Source: Arthrobacter sp. SLBN-100 (lineage in GTDB: Bacteria; Actinomycetota; Actinomycetes; Actinomycetales; Micrococcaceae). Taken from it: DNA of 64,000 nt. Positions 46,340 through 55,116 of this stretch are shown here, piece by piece (the first letter of the stretch is position 1; every line of letters starts with the position of its first letter). The notes under the pieces were generated by a model. The model was given only the letters and a program-made list of their open reading frames with translations, searched no databases and was not told where the DNA came from. A program made the position numbers and the translations under genes. The stretch lies in the NCBI RefSeq assembly GCF_006715305.1, contig NZ_VFMY01000001.1:248001-312000 (forward strand), read 5' to 3'.

Positions 46340-46659
46340 TGCTTGAATGCGGGGTACGGGGCGGGATGATTACGGACGCACCCTTCATCTCACTCGACCA
46401 CAACAACCTCAACGACTTCCCGCCCTCGCTGGTTATCCTGTCCGAATACGATGACCTACGCCCCTCAGGGGAAGCTTATGCAGAGCAGGCTAAAGGTGAC
46501 GGCGCCCGGTTGGAGACCTACCTGGCCAAGGGAATGCTTCACGGGCACCTGAACCGGACACAAGTAGTCCCGGAAGTTAGTTCATCGCTCAACCGGATGG
46601 CTGGGTTCATCACCTCCCGAGGATGCATGGGGGATTGCAGGGCTCGGGCGACGTCCTAA
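46340..46659 (+). pseudogene. Remnant of an HSL-type alpha/beta hydrolase C-terminus
   Basis: The plus-strand frame reads DAPFISLDHNNLNDFPPSLV, then ILSEYDDLRPSGEAYAEQ, where EYDDLRPSG carries the catalytic Asp, and AKGMLHGHLN with the catalytic His. This matches the C-terminal third of the family (compare the 6353 gene: EFDDLRSSGEAFAD, VIHGHLN). The oxyanion loop and Ser elbow are missing. The in-frame sequence upstream to 46222 is antisense to the IclR remnant and is not hydrolase-like. Confidence 0.8.
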
Positions 46660-46741
46660 AGCCGTCCCTTGCTGGGCGGGCAAATCAAATACCAACGAAT
46701 TCAACGGGTCCGCTCTCATTTACGCTGGGTCACCCCGGGCC

Positions 46742-47090
46742 GCTATTAGGCCTGGTCGACGAATTAGCCCGGCTCGAAATCATGGGCGGAGGTCGATGCG
46801 CGGCAGTCGCATCACTCACCGGCCCCCGCCTCGAGCCCGGATGGCTGCCGTCGGTCCGCTGACCCGATAGAACTGCTGCTCGCGTCCGTCCCAATGCTGA
46901 CCGGTCCCATTCGACGGCTGACCGGCCCGGACACCCACCTGCGCGTGGGCAATAGTCCTCCCGGAAGCCCCGGTCTGCTCGGAGAACTTAACGGCCGGCA
47001 CCTTTCCAAAAAAGTCGCTGGCGGCTTACCGGCCCAGCCGTTGGAGTGCAGGCTACCGATGGAATCGTTCGCCCACGACGGTCAGGACAG
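46742..47090 (+). pseudogene. Decayed copy of a GH43 3' end
   Basis: Nucleotides 46742-47090 align with 20470-20800 of the intact GH43. One frame gives RCAAVASLTGPRLEPGWLPS, against RCAAVAALCGTRVELGWLPR; another gives TGPIRRLTGPDTHLRVGN and GLLGELNGRHLSKKVAGG, against LLGELDGRYLSTEVAGG. Frame breaks and small deletions separate the pieces. The catalytic propeller is absent. Confidence 0.85.
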
Positions 47091-47354
47091 CCCTTCCGCG
47101 GCACTCAAACAGACAATTCCGGACCTCGACAATGGAGAGCTTTTGTCAGCTTGCGCACTGCCAGCTTCGGCCGGCTGCTGGTATGGCATCAGCAGCCGGC
47201 CGGAGAAGGAGCGGTTCTAACCTGAAGCGAAGACTCGCCACTGAGCACGGAGAAGCAGAAATGCAGACCTGAGTCCCAGAGAAATACAGATGTTTTCTAG
47301 ATCATTCGCCCGTTTTGCCCGAGGCGCCTGCCGCGTCGGGCGTCCCCGAGAACG

Positions 47355-47471
47355 TCACGGGCGAGCGTGGCCCTCATTTGACCACCAGTCCCTGTTGAGA
47401 TTGGTTCCCTCGACCTGGTGGGGTGCGGGGTCGCCACCCCTCCCCAGAAGTCCAGGCCGAAGCTTACGCAT
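47355..47471 (-). pseudogene. Remnant of a GH1 N-terminus
   Basis: ATG 47471 overlaps the end of the GH2 gene and reads APHQVEGTNLNRDWW after a LLGRGG stretch, against FLWGAAGAPHQIEGNNVNSDWW in the GH1 at 29162; a stop follows at 47355. The order GH2 then GH1 matches the paralogous operon at 33177-29162, so this module once had its own GH1. Confidence 0.75.
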
Positions 47472-50016
47472 CGGTTGCTCCGATCGATACGGATGCTTTT
47501 GCACGGAGTTCGTCGCTAGTTTCGGTGATCTGCGTCTCACCTGCCTGATCGGGCAGGATGGTCCCAAGGGCTACGCCGTCGTGAGTGTGACACGGGGATC
47601 CTGTGATCGACAGGGTTGCTTCTGCACGGAGCTCGCCGCAAGTTACGCTGATTTGCGCCTCACCCGGCCGATCGGGCCGGATGATCGCAAGGGCGCGTCC
47701 GTCCTGCGTGTAACAGGCGGATCCCGTGATTGGTTCGAGGGGGTTCGGTCGGCCGCTGAAAAGGCCTGCCAGGTGGGCGGCACCCCGAACACTCACGCTG
47801 ACGCTGGCGTCTGCGTCGGTGATGAGCTGACCGTGTTCGTCGCGCAACTCGATCTCAATGAACGCCGCGTCATTCCCGGTGTCCGAGATGCTGGAAGCGG
47901 ATGGATTCAGCCCGATGCGGGCAGGGCCCGTCGCCGAGGTCAGGATTTCTCGTGAGACCTCGACGCCGGCTTTGTAGGCGATCGCCTCGAGGATGCCGGG
48001 TTCGTAAGTGACGTCGAACTCCGCGATAAAAGCCTTGCCTGCACCGATGGGCTGGCGCCCCAGCGAACGACCGTTACACACCAGCTCCACCTCATCGGCG
48101 GCGGCATACACATCGACTCGGATCGGGTCTTCGACGTTCACCGACCAGGTCCAGCTGGCTTGCGCGTCAGGCCACGACCATCCGCCGGTCATTGCAGCCC
48201 TGCCGTGCAGCTGCGGACGATGCACGGCAATGTACGGTTGGAGGCGCAGCCCGAAGACGATTTCCCGATAATAGGAGATGGCCCGGCGTTGCCCCGTCAT
48301 ATCGAGGTCACCCACCCAGGCGGATATCCACGGGTAGCTTGCTTCGAACTGCATGTCATTGTCATCGAGATAGCGGGTGCGGCCCACGCCTACTTCGCCG
48401 AGGTAATCCCATCCAGCCCAGGTGAAGTCGCCGAGCACCTGGGGGTGGGCCTGCACCAACTTCCAGAGAACATCGATGTGGCCAGGGAAGGTTTCGGTAC
48501 CTACGATGAGCCGGTCGGGGTTGAGATCGGCATCGAGGTCATACCGGCTATCGCCGTAATTGATGCCGGCGACGTCGAGAGCCGAAAAGGGCTCCTCGAG
48601 GCGTGCTGAGACGAGTTCGGATGCGCTGATCTGGTTCATCATGTCCCCGGCGCTGCCCATGGCGTCGTTGACTCCGCCCGCCGCGTCGGTGGCCTGGCGC
48701 ATCATCTGCAGGACATCTTTGAGTGCTGCGACGAATCCGTTTACGCCGTTGGTGATGAATCGTGTCGGGTCGAGATCCCGGACCTTCTCCGCCAGGCGCT
48801 GGTTCCATTCAGCTCCTGCAGAGCTGCCGATCTCGGGGATCTCATTTCCGACGGAGTAGAAGATAACGCTGGGGTGATTGCGGTCTTTGAGGACCATCGA
48901 CTCGAGGTCCCGTTCCCACCATTCCGGGAAGTCCAGGGAGTAGTCGAAGGGGGATTTGCTTTCGGTCCACACGTCGGAGAGCTCGTCCATGACGATCATG
49001 CCGAGACGGTCGCACGCCTCGAGCATCGGGATGCTCAGCGGATTGTGTGCACTACGGATCGCGTTGAAGCCGGCGTTCTTCAGAAGCCGCACGCGCCGTT
49101 CTTCAGCTGCTGCCACGGCAGCCCCGCCGAGGGGTCCGTTGTCGTGGTGCACGCAAGCACCACGCAGTTTGATCGGGTTATCGTTGATTCGCAACCCATG
49201 CTGCGGGTCCAGACGGATCGTGCGGATCCCCAGCGGGACGGTCGTTTCGTCCAGGATCTGGTCTGCGTCGGTGAGGCGCACGCGGACGCTATACAGATAC
49301 GGGTCCTCGAGCGACCACCGGGTGGGCTCAGGGATGTAGACCCGTGCTCGAGAGATTCCGGTTTTCCCGCTACTGACTGTGGCGGGGCTTTTCCGCTGTG
49401 CAACGACCTCGCCGGCGCTGTCGAGGACGGTGACTTCCGTGGTCGCCGTCGCGCGGTGGCGGCGATCATTCGTCAGGCTGACGGCGACGTCGACCACTGC
49501 GCGTTCGTCATCGATGTCGCTCGCGTGAGCGTGGACACCGTAGGCGGTGATGCGGTATGGGTCAGTCACGTGCAGGAGGACGTCGCGTGTGATCCCGACG
49601 CCGCTGTACCAGCGCGAATCGTCTTGGGCACGGACCTCGACCCGGATGGTGTTCTCCGCGTCGAAGATCAGATGGTCGTCGAGGTGCACGTCGAAGATGG
49701 AGTAGCCGTAGGGCCGTTGGCCCGCGTACTCATCGTTGATGTACACGACCGCATCGCGGTAAGCGCCTTGAAACTCCAGTCGAACCGCGCGTCCACGCCA
49801 TTCTTCAGGTGCGTGGAAGCTTTTGAGGTACTCGAAATTTGCAGACCGAGGGAAGTAAGCCGTCTTGCCGCTGTTTTCTGCCTGGCGCGGCTGGTTGATG
49901 AGAGCGTCATGAGGTAGCCGCACCTCTTGGGTGCTGGCGGGGTCTTGGCCGATTTCAGCGAAGATGCTGACCTTCGGGCGGACGGTCCAGTTGTCGTTGA
50001 AAAGGGTAGGGGTCAC
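47464..50016 (-). CDS. GH2 beta-galactosidase-like enzyme with duplicated tail
   Basis: 850 residues from GTG 50016, with GGAG seven bases upstream. The order is the same as in the GH2 at 30703: jelly roll (EFQGAYRDAVVYIND near 90, SRWYSGVGITRD near 145), Ig-like domain, TIM barrel with RGACVHHDNG near 300, acid/base Glu in FYSVGNEIPE near 410, nucleophile Glu in LIVGTETFP near 520, then DUF4982- and Big-like domains. The C-terminus holds a 41-residue segment twice in tandem; the second copy is more diverged. No signal peptide. Paired with the MFS at 50079 and probably controlled by the CACGTG sites at 51527-51561. Confidence 0.92.
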   Translation of the reverse strand: MTPTLFNDNWTVRPKVSIFAEIGQDPASTQEVRLPHDALINQPRQAENSGKTAYFPRSANFEYLKSFHAPEEWRGRAVRLEFQGAYRDAVVYINDEYAGQRPYGYSIFDVHLDDHLIFDAENTIRVEVRAQDDSRWYSGVGITRDVLLHVTDPYRITAYGVHAHASDIDDERAVVDVAVSLTNDRRHRATATTEVTVLDSAGEVVAQRKSPATVSSGKTGISRARVYIPEPTRWSLEDPYLYSVRVRLTDADQILDETTVPLGIRTIRLDPQHGLRINDNPIKLRGACVHHDNGPLGGAAVAAAEERRVRLLKNAGFNAIRSAHNPLSIPMLEACDRLGMIVMDELSDVWTESKSPFDYSLDFPEWWERDLESMVLKDRNHPSVIFYSVGNEIPEIGSSAGAEWNQRLAEKVRDLDPTRFITNGVNGFVAALKDVLQMMRQATDAAGGVNDAMGSAGDMMNQISASELVSARLEEPFSALDVAGINYGDSRYDLDADLNPDRLIVGTETFPGHIDVLWKLVQAHPQVLGDFTWAGWDYLGEVGVGRTRYLDDNDMQFEASYPWISAWVGDLDMTGQRRAISYYREIVFGLRLQPYIAVHRPQLHGRAAMTGGWSWPDAQASWTWSVNVEDPIRVDVYAAADEVELVCNGRSLGRQPIGAGKAFIAEFDVTYEPGILEAIAYKAGVEVSREILTSATGPARIGLNPSASSISDTGNDAAFIEIELRDEHGQLITDADASVSVSVRGAAHLAGLFSGRPNPLEPITGSACYTQDGRALAIIRPDRPGEAQISVTCGELRAEATLSITGSPCHTHDGVALGTILPDQAGETQITETSDELRAKASVSIGATDA
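47485..47730 (-). repeat. 123-bp in-frame tandem duplication in the GH2 C-terminus
   Basis: Two copies (47608-47730 and 47485-47607) encode 41 residues each: ITGSACYTQDGRALAIIRPD... and ITGSPCHTHDGVALGTILPD.... The segment occurs once in the paralogue at 30703. The period is exact, so the frame is kept. Confidence 0.85.
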
Positions 50017-50078
50017 GAAATAGCTCCTAGGAGATCAAAGGCGGGTGCACCGGTACGTGCCCGGTGCACCTCCGAAAG

Positions 50079-51452
50079 TCAACGGGTCTTGGTCAGCGAG
50101 ATGCTCACGGTGCTCGGGAGACCTGGCCGCACCGGGAGGATCAATAGGCCGCCGATGACGGCGAATGCGGCTGCGGCGATGTACACCCAGGTGTAGTCAC
50201 CCCCGAACAGGGCGAGGATCCCCGCCGCCAGGAACGGTCCCACACCCTGCGCCAGCTGATTGGCCAAGTTGAAGATACCCATGAAACGGCCGTTCTGCCC
50301 CTGGTCGCTCGGCAAGGTATCCAGGCCGATCGCCTGATCGATCGCGCCGAAGATGCCTACGCCGAAGGTCGCCAGCATGGTGCCGATGAAGAACTGCGGT
50401 ATCGACGTCATGGTGGCGGTGATGACGAGCCCGGTGGCGAGGATGAAACCTGCGGCGACGATGAATGGCTTGCGACGACCGATCCGGTCAGACAGCGCTC
50501 CGCTCAGTAAAGACCCGCCGATTGCGATAACCAAGCCGAGGAGGCCCTGAGTAGCGACCAGTCCACCGATGGCTGCGGAATCCATCTGCAGGCGCGAACT
50601 GAGCAGATAGACGGTGTATAGCTGCATGAAGGCCAGCGAGAGGAAGATCAGGCATCGGCTGATCCATACCCAGGCGAAGTTCGGGTGGCGGCGAGGATTG
50701 AACCAGAAGCCTTGGGTGAACTGCCGCAACTCGAACCGCGATTTAGTGGCTGGCCCGGACTCGTCCTTCATTCCGATCACGAACGCGAGGCCAAGAACGA
50801 ATGCAACGGCAGCAGGTGCTGCGAACATGGCCAGGGGAAGCGTTGCGAACACGCTCGCGATCCCGACTCCAACTATGGGGGCAATCTGTGTGACTGCGCC
50901 GGTGAATCCGGCTACCTTGCCGCGCTGCTTTGCTGGCAGCTTATCTCCGAGATGGGTGAGGAACATCCCGCCCGCGGCAGTGTATCCGATGAACGCCACA
51001 GTCCACGCGGCCACAAGCAAGGGGACTGTTGATGCCAGACCAACAAGAGTCGAACCGGCGAAACCGGTGAGCATTCCGGCCAGCAACCAGGTGCGCCGGC
51101 GCCCGAAGCGCAGGCGCGTCCGGTCGCTGAGCACACCGACCAAGGGACCGGTGAACAGGACGATCAAGGAGGGAAGACCCACGGCGAACGCGATTGATGT
51201 GTCTCGACCGGCCGGATCGATCTGTCCGATGCGAACCGCGAGTGAGAACGCGCCCGGGGCGATCCAGGCGATGTAGAGAGCGAAATACGCGAAAATCAGG
51301 ACCGCCAAGTACCCCTTCTTTAGGGGAACAGTGGGCTCGCTGCCAGCAGAGAGTGCGGCACCTTCTGCGGCGACCTCCGCCGAGGATGCAAGTCCTGTCG
51401 GCGTGAGGAGGGCACCGGCCTCGGGTGCCGGCGGCTGTGTGCGATCAGGCAT
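50079..51452 (-). CDS. MFS sugar symporter
   Basis: 457 residues, ATG preceded by TGGAGTTG. Twelve hydrophobic segments after a ~45-residue hydrophilic N-terminus. Loop motifs GVLSDRTRLRFGRRRTW near 110 and GALSDRIGRRKPFI near 320 mark the two halves. It belongs to the same transporter group as the genes at 33341 and 59070. The GH2 gene starts 62 bases downstream, so the pair likely imports and cleaves one glycoside. CACGTG-type sites at 51527-51561 lie upstream in the divergent region shared with the LacI gene. Confidence 0.9.
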   Translation of the reverse strand: MPDRTQPPAPEAGALLTPTGLASSAEVAAEGAALSAGSEPTVPLKKGYLAVLIFAYFALYIAWIAPGAFSLAVRIGQIDPAGRDTSIAFAVGLPSLIVLFTGPLVGVLSDRTRLRFGRRRTWLLAGMLTGFAGSTLVGLASTVPLLVAAWTVAFIGYTAAGGMFLTHLGDKLPAKQRGKVAGFTGAVTQIAPIVGVGIASVFATLPLAMFAAPAAVAFVLGLAFVIGMKDESGPATKSRFELRQFTQGFWFNPRRHPNFAWVWISRCLIFLSLAFMQLYTVYLLSSRLQMDSAAIGGLVATQGLLGLVIAIGGSLLSGALSDRIGRRKPFIVAAGFILATGLVITATMTSIPQFFIGTMLATFGVGIFGAIDQAIGLDTLPSDQGQNGRFMGIFNLANQLAQGVGPFLAAGILALFGGDYTWVYIAAAAFAVIGGLLILPVRPGLPSTVSISLTKTR

Positions 51453-51526
51453 ATCAACTCCATTGTTGGGGTTTAGTGGTTACCCCGGGCCACTTCAAAA
51501 CCCGGACTTCACGCTGTCATGAGCAA

Positions 51527-51561
51527 TGCACACGTGGTACTAAGATTATGCACACGTGATA
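51527..51561. promoter_or_regulatory. LacI-type operators between MFS and LacI
   Basis: TGCACACGTGGTA (51527-51539) and TGCACACGTGATA (51549-51561), 22 bases apart, about 75 to 110 bases upstream of the MFS start. A related TGCACTCGTGAGA is at 51849-51861, just before the LacI gene. The right half GTGATA equals half of the 25322-type operator. Confidence 0.7.
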
Positions 51562-51869
51562 ACAACTTGGCTAGTGTTGCGTCCGTCATGCGAAGGTAAA
51601 CCTCGACCGCCACTCCCGGACGACTTTATGGTGCAGGCTGATGTAGGGGCCCGAGCGGGGTCTGCCGCGCAGCATGAGCCACGTTTCCAACTGACGCACG
51701 ACCGCTCTGCCCCGCAGACCGGGGAACGTGTGGGGGACCCCGCCTGAAGAGCTAGGACTCACCGTGATCGTCTATTGCGGTCGAGACAAGCTTCAAACTC
51801 GCCGTTGGTGCACGTGGACGAGAAGCGAGTGCGAATAGTCATGCAATGTGCACTCGTGAGAAGAGTTTG

Positions 51870-52870
51870 GTGAGCTACCACTGCCGGCGCCCTTCTACTG
51901 CAGCGGACGTAGCGGCCCGAGCGGGGGTGTCACGGGCTACCGTGAGCCACATCTTCAACGGACGTGCGGAGAACTTTGCCCCGCAGGCGCGGAAGCAAGT
52001 GTGCCGGAAGCGGCGAAAGAGCTCGATTACCGGCCTTCGCCCGCTGGCCGAAGCCTCGTTCGAGGTCGCGGCGATATCATTGTGGCCTTGGTTCCAAACT
52101 CCACGATCGGTGAAAATCAGCAGGATGCCCTGGATCGCCTGACGGTGAACACCGCGGGAATGGGCGGAAACGTCGTGCTGCGCTTCGTCGGCCCGGACTC
52201 CGACGAGACAGCGGCGTCAATACTTGCGTTGCGCCCTTTGGCTGTTATCGATCTCGGTGCAGCGCTGTCTACCGCATCACGGGAACGTCTCGCCCAGCAG
52301 GGTGTTCCCACGGTTCCCCGCTTGGGCATCGGGGAAAACGACAGCATCCGCTTGGACGTATCGATCAGCCACATGCAAGTCGCCGAGCTGATCCGAACCG
52401 GTCCTCGCCGCATCGTCTACGCCTCTCTCCGGGATCGACGTCCCGACCCTTACAGCCCAATGCGATTCGTGGAGATCGAACGTGCCTGCTCGAAAGCGGG
52501 CATCATGAAACCGGTCCTCATCGATGTTCCCGTCGACCCTGACGGCGCGTATCAAGCTGTTGCAGGCCTTCTGCAGGAGGGGGGTGTCGTGGGTGTCGCT
52601 GCGTACAACGACACCGTTGCGGCAGCGGTCGCACACGTTGCCACTCGCTTGGGTTTATCCATTCCGGATGACGTGAGCATCGTGGGAGTCGACAACACTC
52701 CCATCGCGCAACTCCTGACCCCGCGCCTCACCACCATCGATGTGAACATGGATGCTCTGATGGACCGGGCGGTAGAGGATCTTGCGAATGAGCTCAACAT
52801 CCCGCTCCCCATCATCCCTATCGCCTCAAATGACACGATGCTTCGTCTGGTCCGAGGACAATCGTCCTAA
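51870..52870 (+). pseudogene. LacI-family regulator broken by a TG duplication
   Basis: The HTH (AADVAARAGVSRATVSHIFN) is read from GTG 51870 (ATG 51846 is an alternative). After QARKQV the frame is lost, and the rest of the protein, AAKELDYRPSPAGRSLVRGR followed by a full effector domain with VGVAAYNDTVAAAVAHVA and SIVGVDNTPIAQLL, is read two bases later to the stop at 52870. GTGTG at 51999-52003 is the join: removing one TG restores KQVPEAAKELDY. All else is intact and close to the LacI at 27522. Either recent loss of a repressor, which would leave the MFS-GH2 module unregulated, or an assembly error. Confidence 0.85.
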
Positions 52871-53110
52871 GCGGTTCCCCGATCTCTCTGCAGGCGGCTG
52901 CTTCGGCCACTAATCGAGTCTGACTCCCTCGCAGGAGAAGCACGAGAACGAGAATGGGTCGCCCGCCTCTGGGATGGGTCGGCATCAGCAGCGGCATTAG
53001 GTCGATGATGCTGGGCGGGCGCGGTCAGCTGCTCCAGGATGGCAGTCACCGTATGCTTCTTTAGCCTTTACCGCCTGGGCCTGCCTTCGGCGTTCGGATA
53101 ACGGCTGGAA
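52871..53110. other. Non-coding stretch after the broken LacI
   Basis: No gene recognised between the LacI stop and the TetR remnant. The stretch 53177-53251 also has no gene. Confidence 0.5.
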
Positions 53111-53176
53111 GTGAAGGACCGGGGGTCTTCGAATACCGCAGACTTCAGCGATGTCCGGGATACGGCATCAACCGGG
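53111..53176 (-). pseudogene. Remnant of a TetR helix-turn-helix
   Basis: The minus strand reads PDIAEVCGIRRPPVLHF, matching TDIAEACGIRGPSVLHY of the TetR at 34997, and DNA identity extends over about 65 bases, with a 4-base loss near the Leu-Thr codons. It lies divergently just upstream of the importer promoter carrying the same operator type, as an old local copy of the regulator would. Confidence 0.7.
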
Positions 53177-53251
53177 CGGCTTATGTCAGGCGCCAAACCT
53201 TGTGCACTCTTTTCTCGATCGCTGGCGACGTGGCGAATCTCACTTTCCTAC

Positions 53252-53314
53252 TGGACGAACCAATCTAGCTGCTGTAATCTACAACTCACTAGACCTAATC
53301 TAATGACCACTAGA
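53252..53314 (+). promoter_or_regulatory. Promoter and CTAGTG operator of the second ABC importer
   Basis: TGGACG (53252-53257), 17-base spacer, TAATCT (53275-53280), CACTAGA at 53287-53293 and TCTAATGACCACTAGA (53299-53314), one mismatch from a perfect palindrome. Homologous to 40221-40283. Confidence 0.85.
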
Positions 53315-53454
53315 CACCGGTTTGGAATGCCTCGCCCATCCACATGACGGCGGACCTGCCCATGACCCTGCGACCGTTTCAGAAGCCACACCGCCGTGTC
53401 GCGCGGTCTGCGCTCTCGAAATCCATATCCATGCACGCAACAAAGGAGTTTTCT

Positions 53455-55005
53455 GTGCGTAGCAAATTATCTAAGACGCTTGCGACCCGCATTCGGGTCG
53501 GGGCTCTTGCAGCTCTCACTGTTTTTGCATTATCGGCATGCTCCGGCCCAAGCGCTGGGTCCCCTGAGCCTGGAAGCCCCAGCGTGAAAAACTTCAGCTT
53601 GGCGATCCAGACTCCCATTTCATCGATGGAACCGGCCAACTTGAATGACGGTCAGGCCGCTTACGTCTGGTCCGCGATTTACGACACGCTGCTCTTCGTT
53701 GACCACAACGGGGAAGTCCAGCCGAACGGGGCCAAGAAGTGGGAGTATGACCCCGACAAAACCAGGCTTACGTTGGTCATTCGCGACGACATGAAGTTCA
53801 GCGACGGTCAGCCCGTCACTGTGGCGGATGTTGTGGCAACGCTTGAGCGGTCCCGCACAGCCAAGGGGCTGCAGGCCCCCGCCCTGAGTGCAGTTGCATC
53901 AGTTACGGCGACCGACGACAAGACGGTGGTGCTTCAGCTTTCGCGTCCCGACCCAGTTCTGCTGATTGCACTCTCCCAGGGTGCCGGTGCCATCGCACCG
54001 GCAAAGGCCCTTGACAACAAGGACATTGTAGCCAATCCCATTGGTTCGGGACCGTACGTGCTGGATAAAGCCACTGTCCCGGGGAGTTCGTACGTGCTGA
54101 CGCGTCGGGACGATTATTGGAACCTCGGTGCGTTTCCGTTCCCTAAGCTCACGTTCCGCGTGATTGCTGACCCCACGGCCCAGTTCAACGCGCTTCAGGC
54201 TGGCGAGCTGACAGCCGGCCAGCTCCAGCCCCAGCAGGTAGCACCGATGGAGGCCAAGGGCCTTAAGGTCACGCGACTTGCCGGCCAGGCCCACCTCACT
54301 ATGCTGCTGCTTGACAAGAAGGGAGAGCTCGTACCGGCGTTGGCTGACGAGCGGGTCCGTAAGGCAATCAACATGGCGTTCGACCGTGAAGGGATTGTCA
54401 AAGCAATCCTCCAGGGCGCCGGCAAGCCGACAGTGCAGATCTTCAACCCCGATTCCAAGGAGTACAACGAGAAGCTGGAAGGCTATTACAAGTACGACGT
54501 GCAGGGAGCCAAAAACCTGCTGGCCGAGGCTGGCTACAAGGACGGCTTCAGCGTGACAATGCCGAGCACGCCCTACTCCACTACCTTCGAGCCGACCGTC
54601 ACGCAGGCCCTCGGCGATATCGGCATCAAGGTGAGCTGGGAGCCGGTACCTCCCCAGAACACCGGCGCGGCGATCGCGGGCAAGAAATTCCCGATGGTCC
54701 TCTACATTGACGCGTTGCCTGCGGCGCAGAAGATGATCGGAACTTACTACGGCCCAAACGCCTACACAAACCCCTTCCGGTACACCGACCCGGAGCTCGA
54801 AAAGCTGGTAGCGGCGACAGCGACGGCGGACGAAGCTGAGCGGGTTGAACTTTCCAAAAAAATAGCTGCGTTCGCAACAGAGCACGCACTGAATGCCCCC
54901 ATCGCCTACATGGGTGGAACCATAGCGACAGATCCTGGGGTGGAGTTCGTCGATCCGAAGTCGGCCATGGGATCCAACGTGCGCCAGTACGAACAAGCGA
55001 AATAG
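53455..55005 (+). CDS. ABC transporter solute-binding lipoprotein (family 5)
   Basis: 516 residues from GTG 53455, with AAAGGAG six bases upstream; longer in-frame starts would cover the leader. Signal peptide with lipobox ALSAC, lipidated Cys near residue 29. Family-5 fold: LTLVIRDDMKFSDGQPVTVA near 105 and VRKAINMAFDREGIVKAI near 300. Extracytoplasmic binding protein of the importer encoded downstream. The operon promoter carries the CTAGTG-type operator shared with the sugar-acid pathway, so the ligand is more likely an oligosaccharide or glycoside than a peptide. Confidence 0.92.
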   Translation: MRSKLSKTLATRIRVGALAALTVFALSACSGPSAGSPEPGSPSVKNFSLAIQTPISSMEPANLNDGQAAYVWSAIYDTLLFVDHNGEVQPNGAKKWEYDPDKTRLTLVIRDDMKFSDGQPVTVADVVATLERSRTAKGLQAPALSAVASVTATDDKTVVLQLSRPDPVLLIALSQGAGAIAPAKALDNKDIVANPIGSGPYVLDKATVPGSSYVLTRRDDYWNLGAFPFPKLTFRVIADPTAQFNALQAGELTAGQLQPQQVAPMEAKGLKVTRLAGQAHLTMLLLDKKGELVPALADERVRKAINMAFDREGIVKAILQGAGKPTVQIFNPDSKEYNEKLEGYYKYDVQGAKNLLAEAGYKDGFSVTMPSTPYSTTFEPTVTQALGDIGIKVSWEPVPPQNTGAAIAGKKFPMVLYIDALPAAQKMIGTYYGPNAYTNPFRYTDPELEKLVAATATADEAERVELSKKIAAFATEHALNAPIAYMGGTIATDPGVEFVDPKSAMGSNVRQYEQAK

Positions 55006-55116
55006 ATAGTTCCCGTGGTGGGTACCCGGCCTAAGAGCGGGTCGGGTGCCCACACCACTGTCCAGCACTATTCTCCCTCTGGGGTCTATCCCCATCCAGT
55101 ACCCGAAGGAATCAAC

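Noticed and set aside
48874..49917. Plus-strand ORF of 347 codons
   Set aside because: Antisense to the GH2 gene, whose catalytic motifs are intact in the minus-strand frame.
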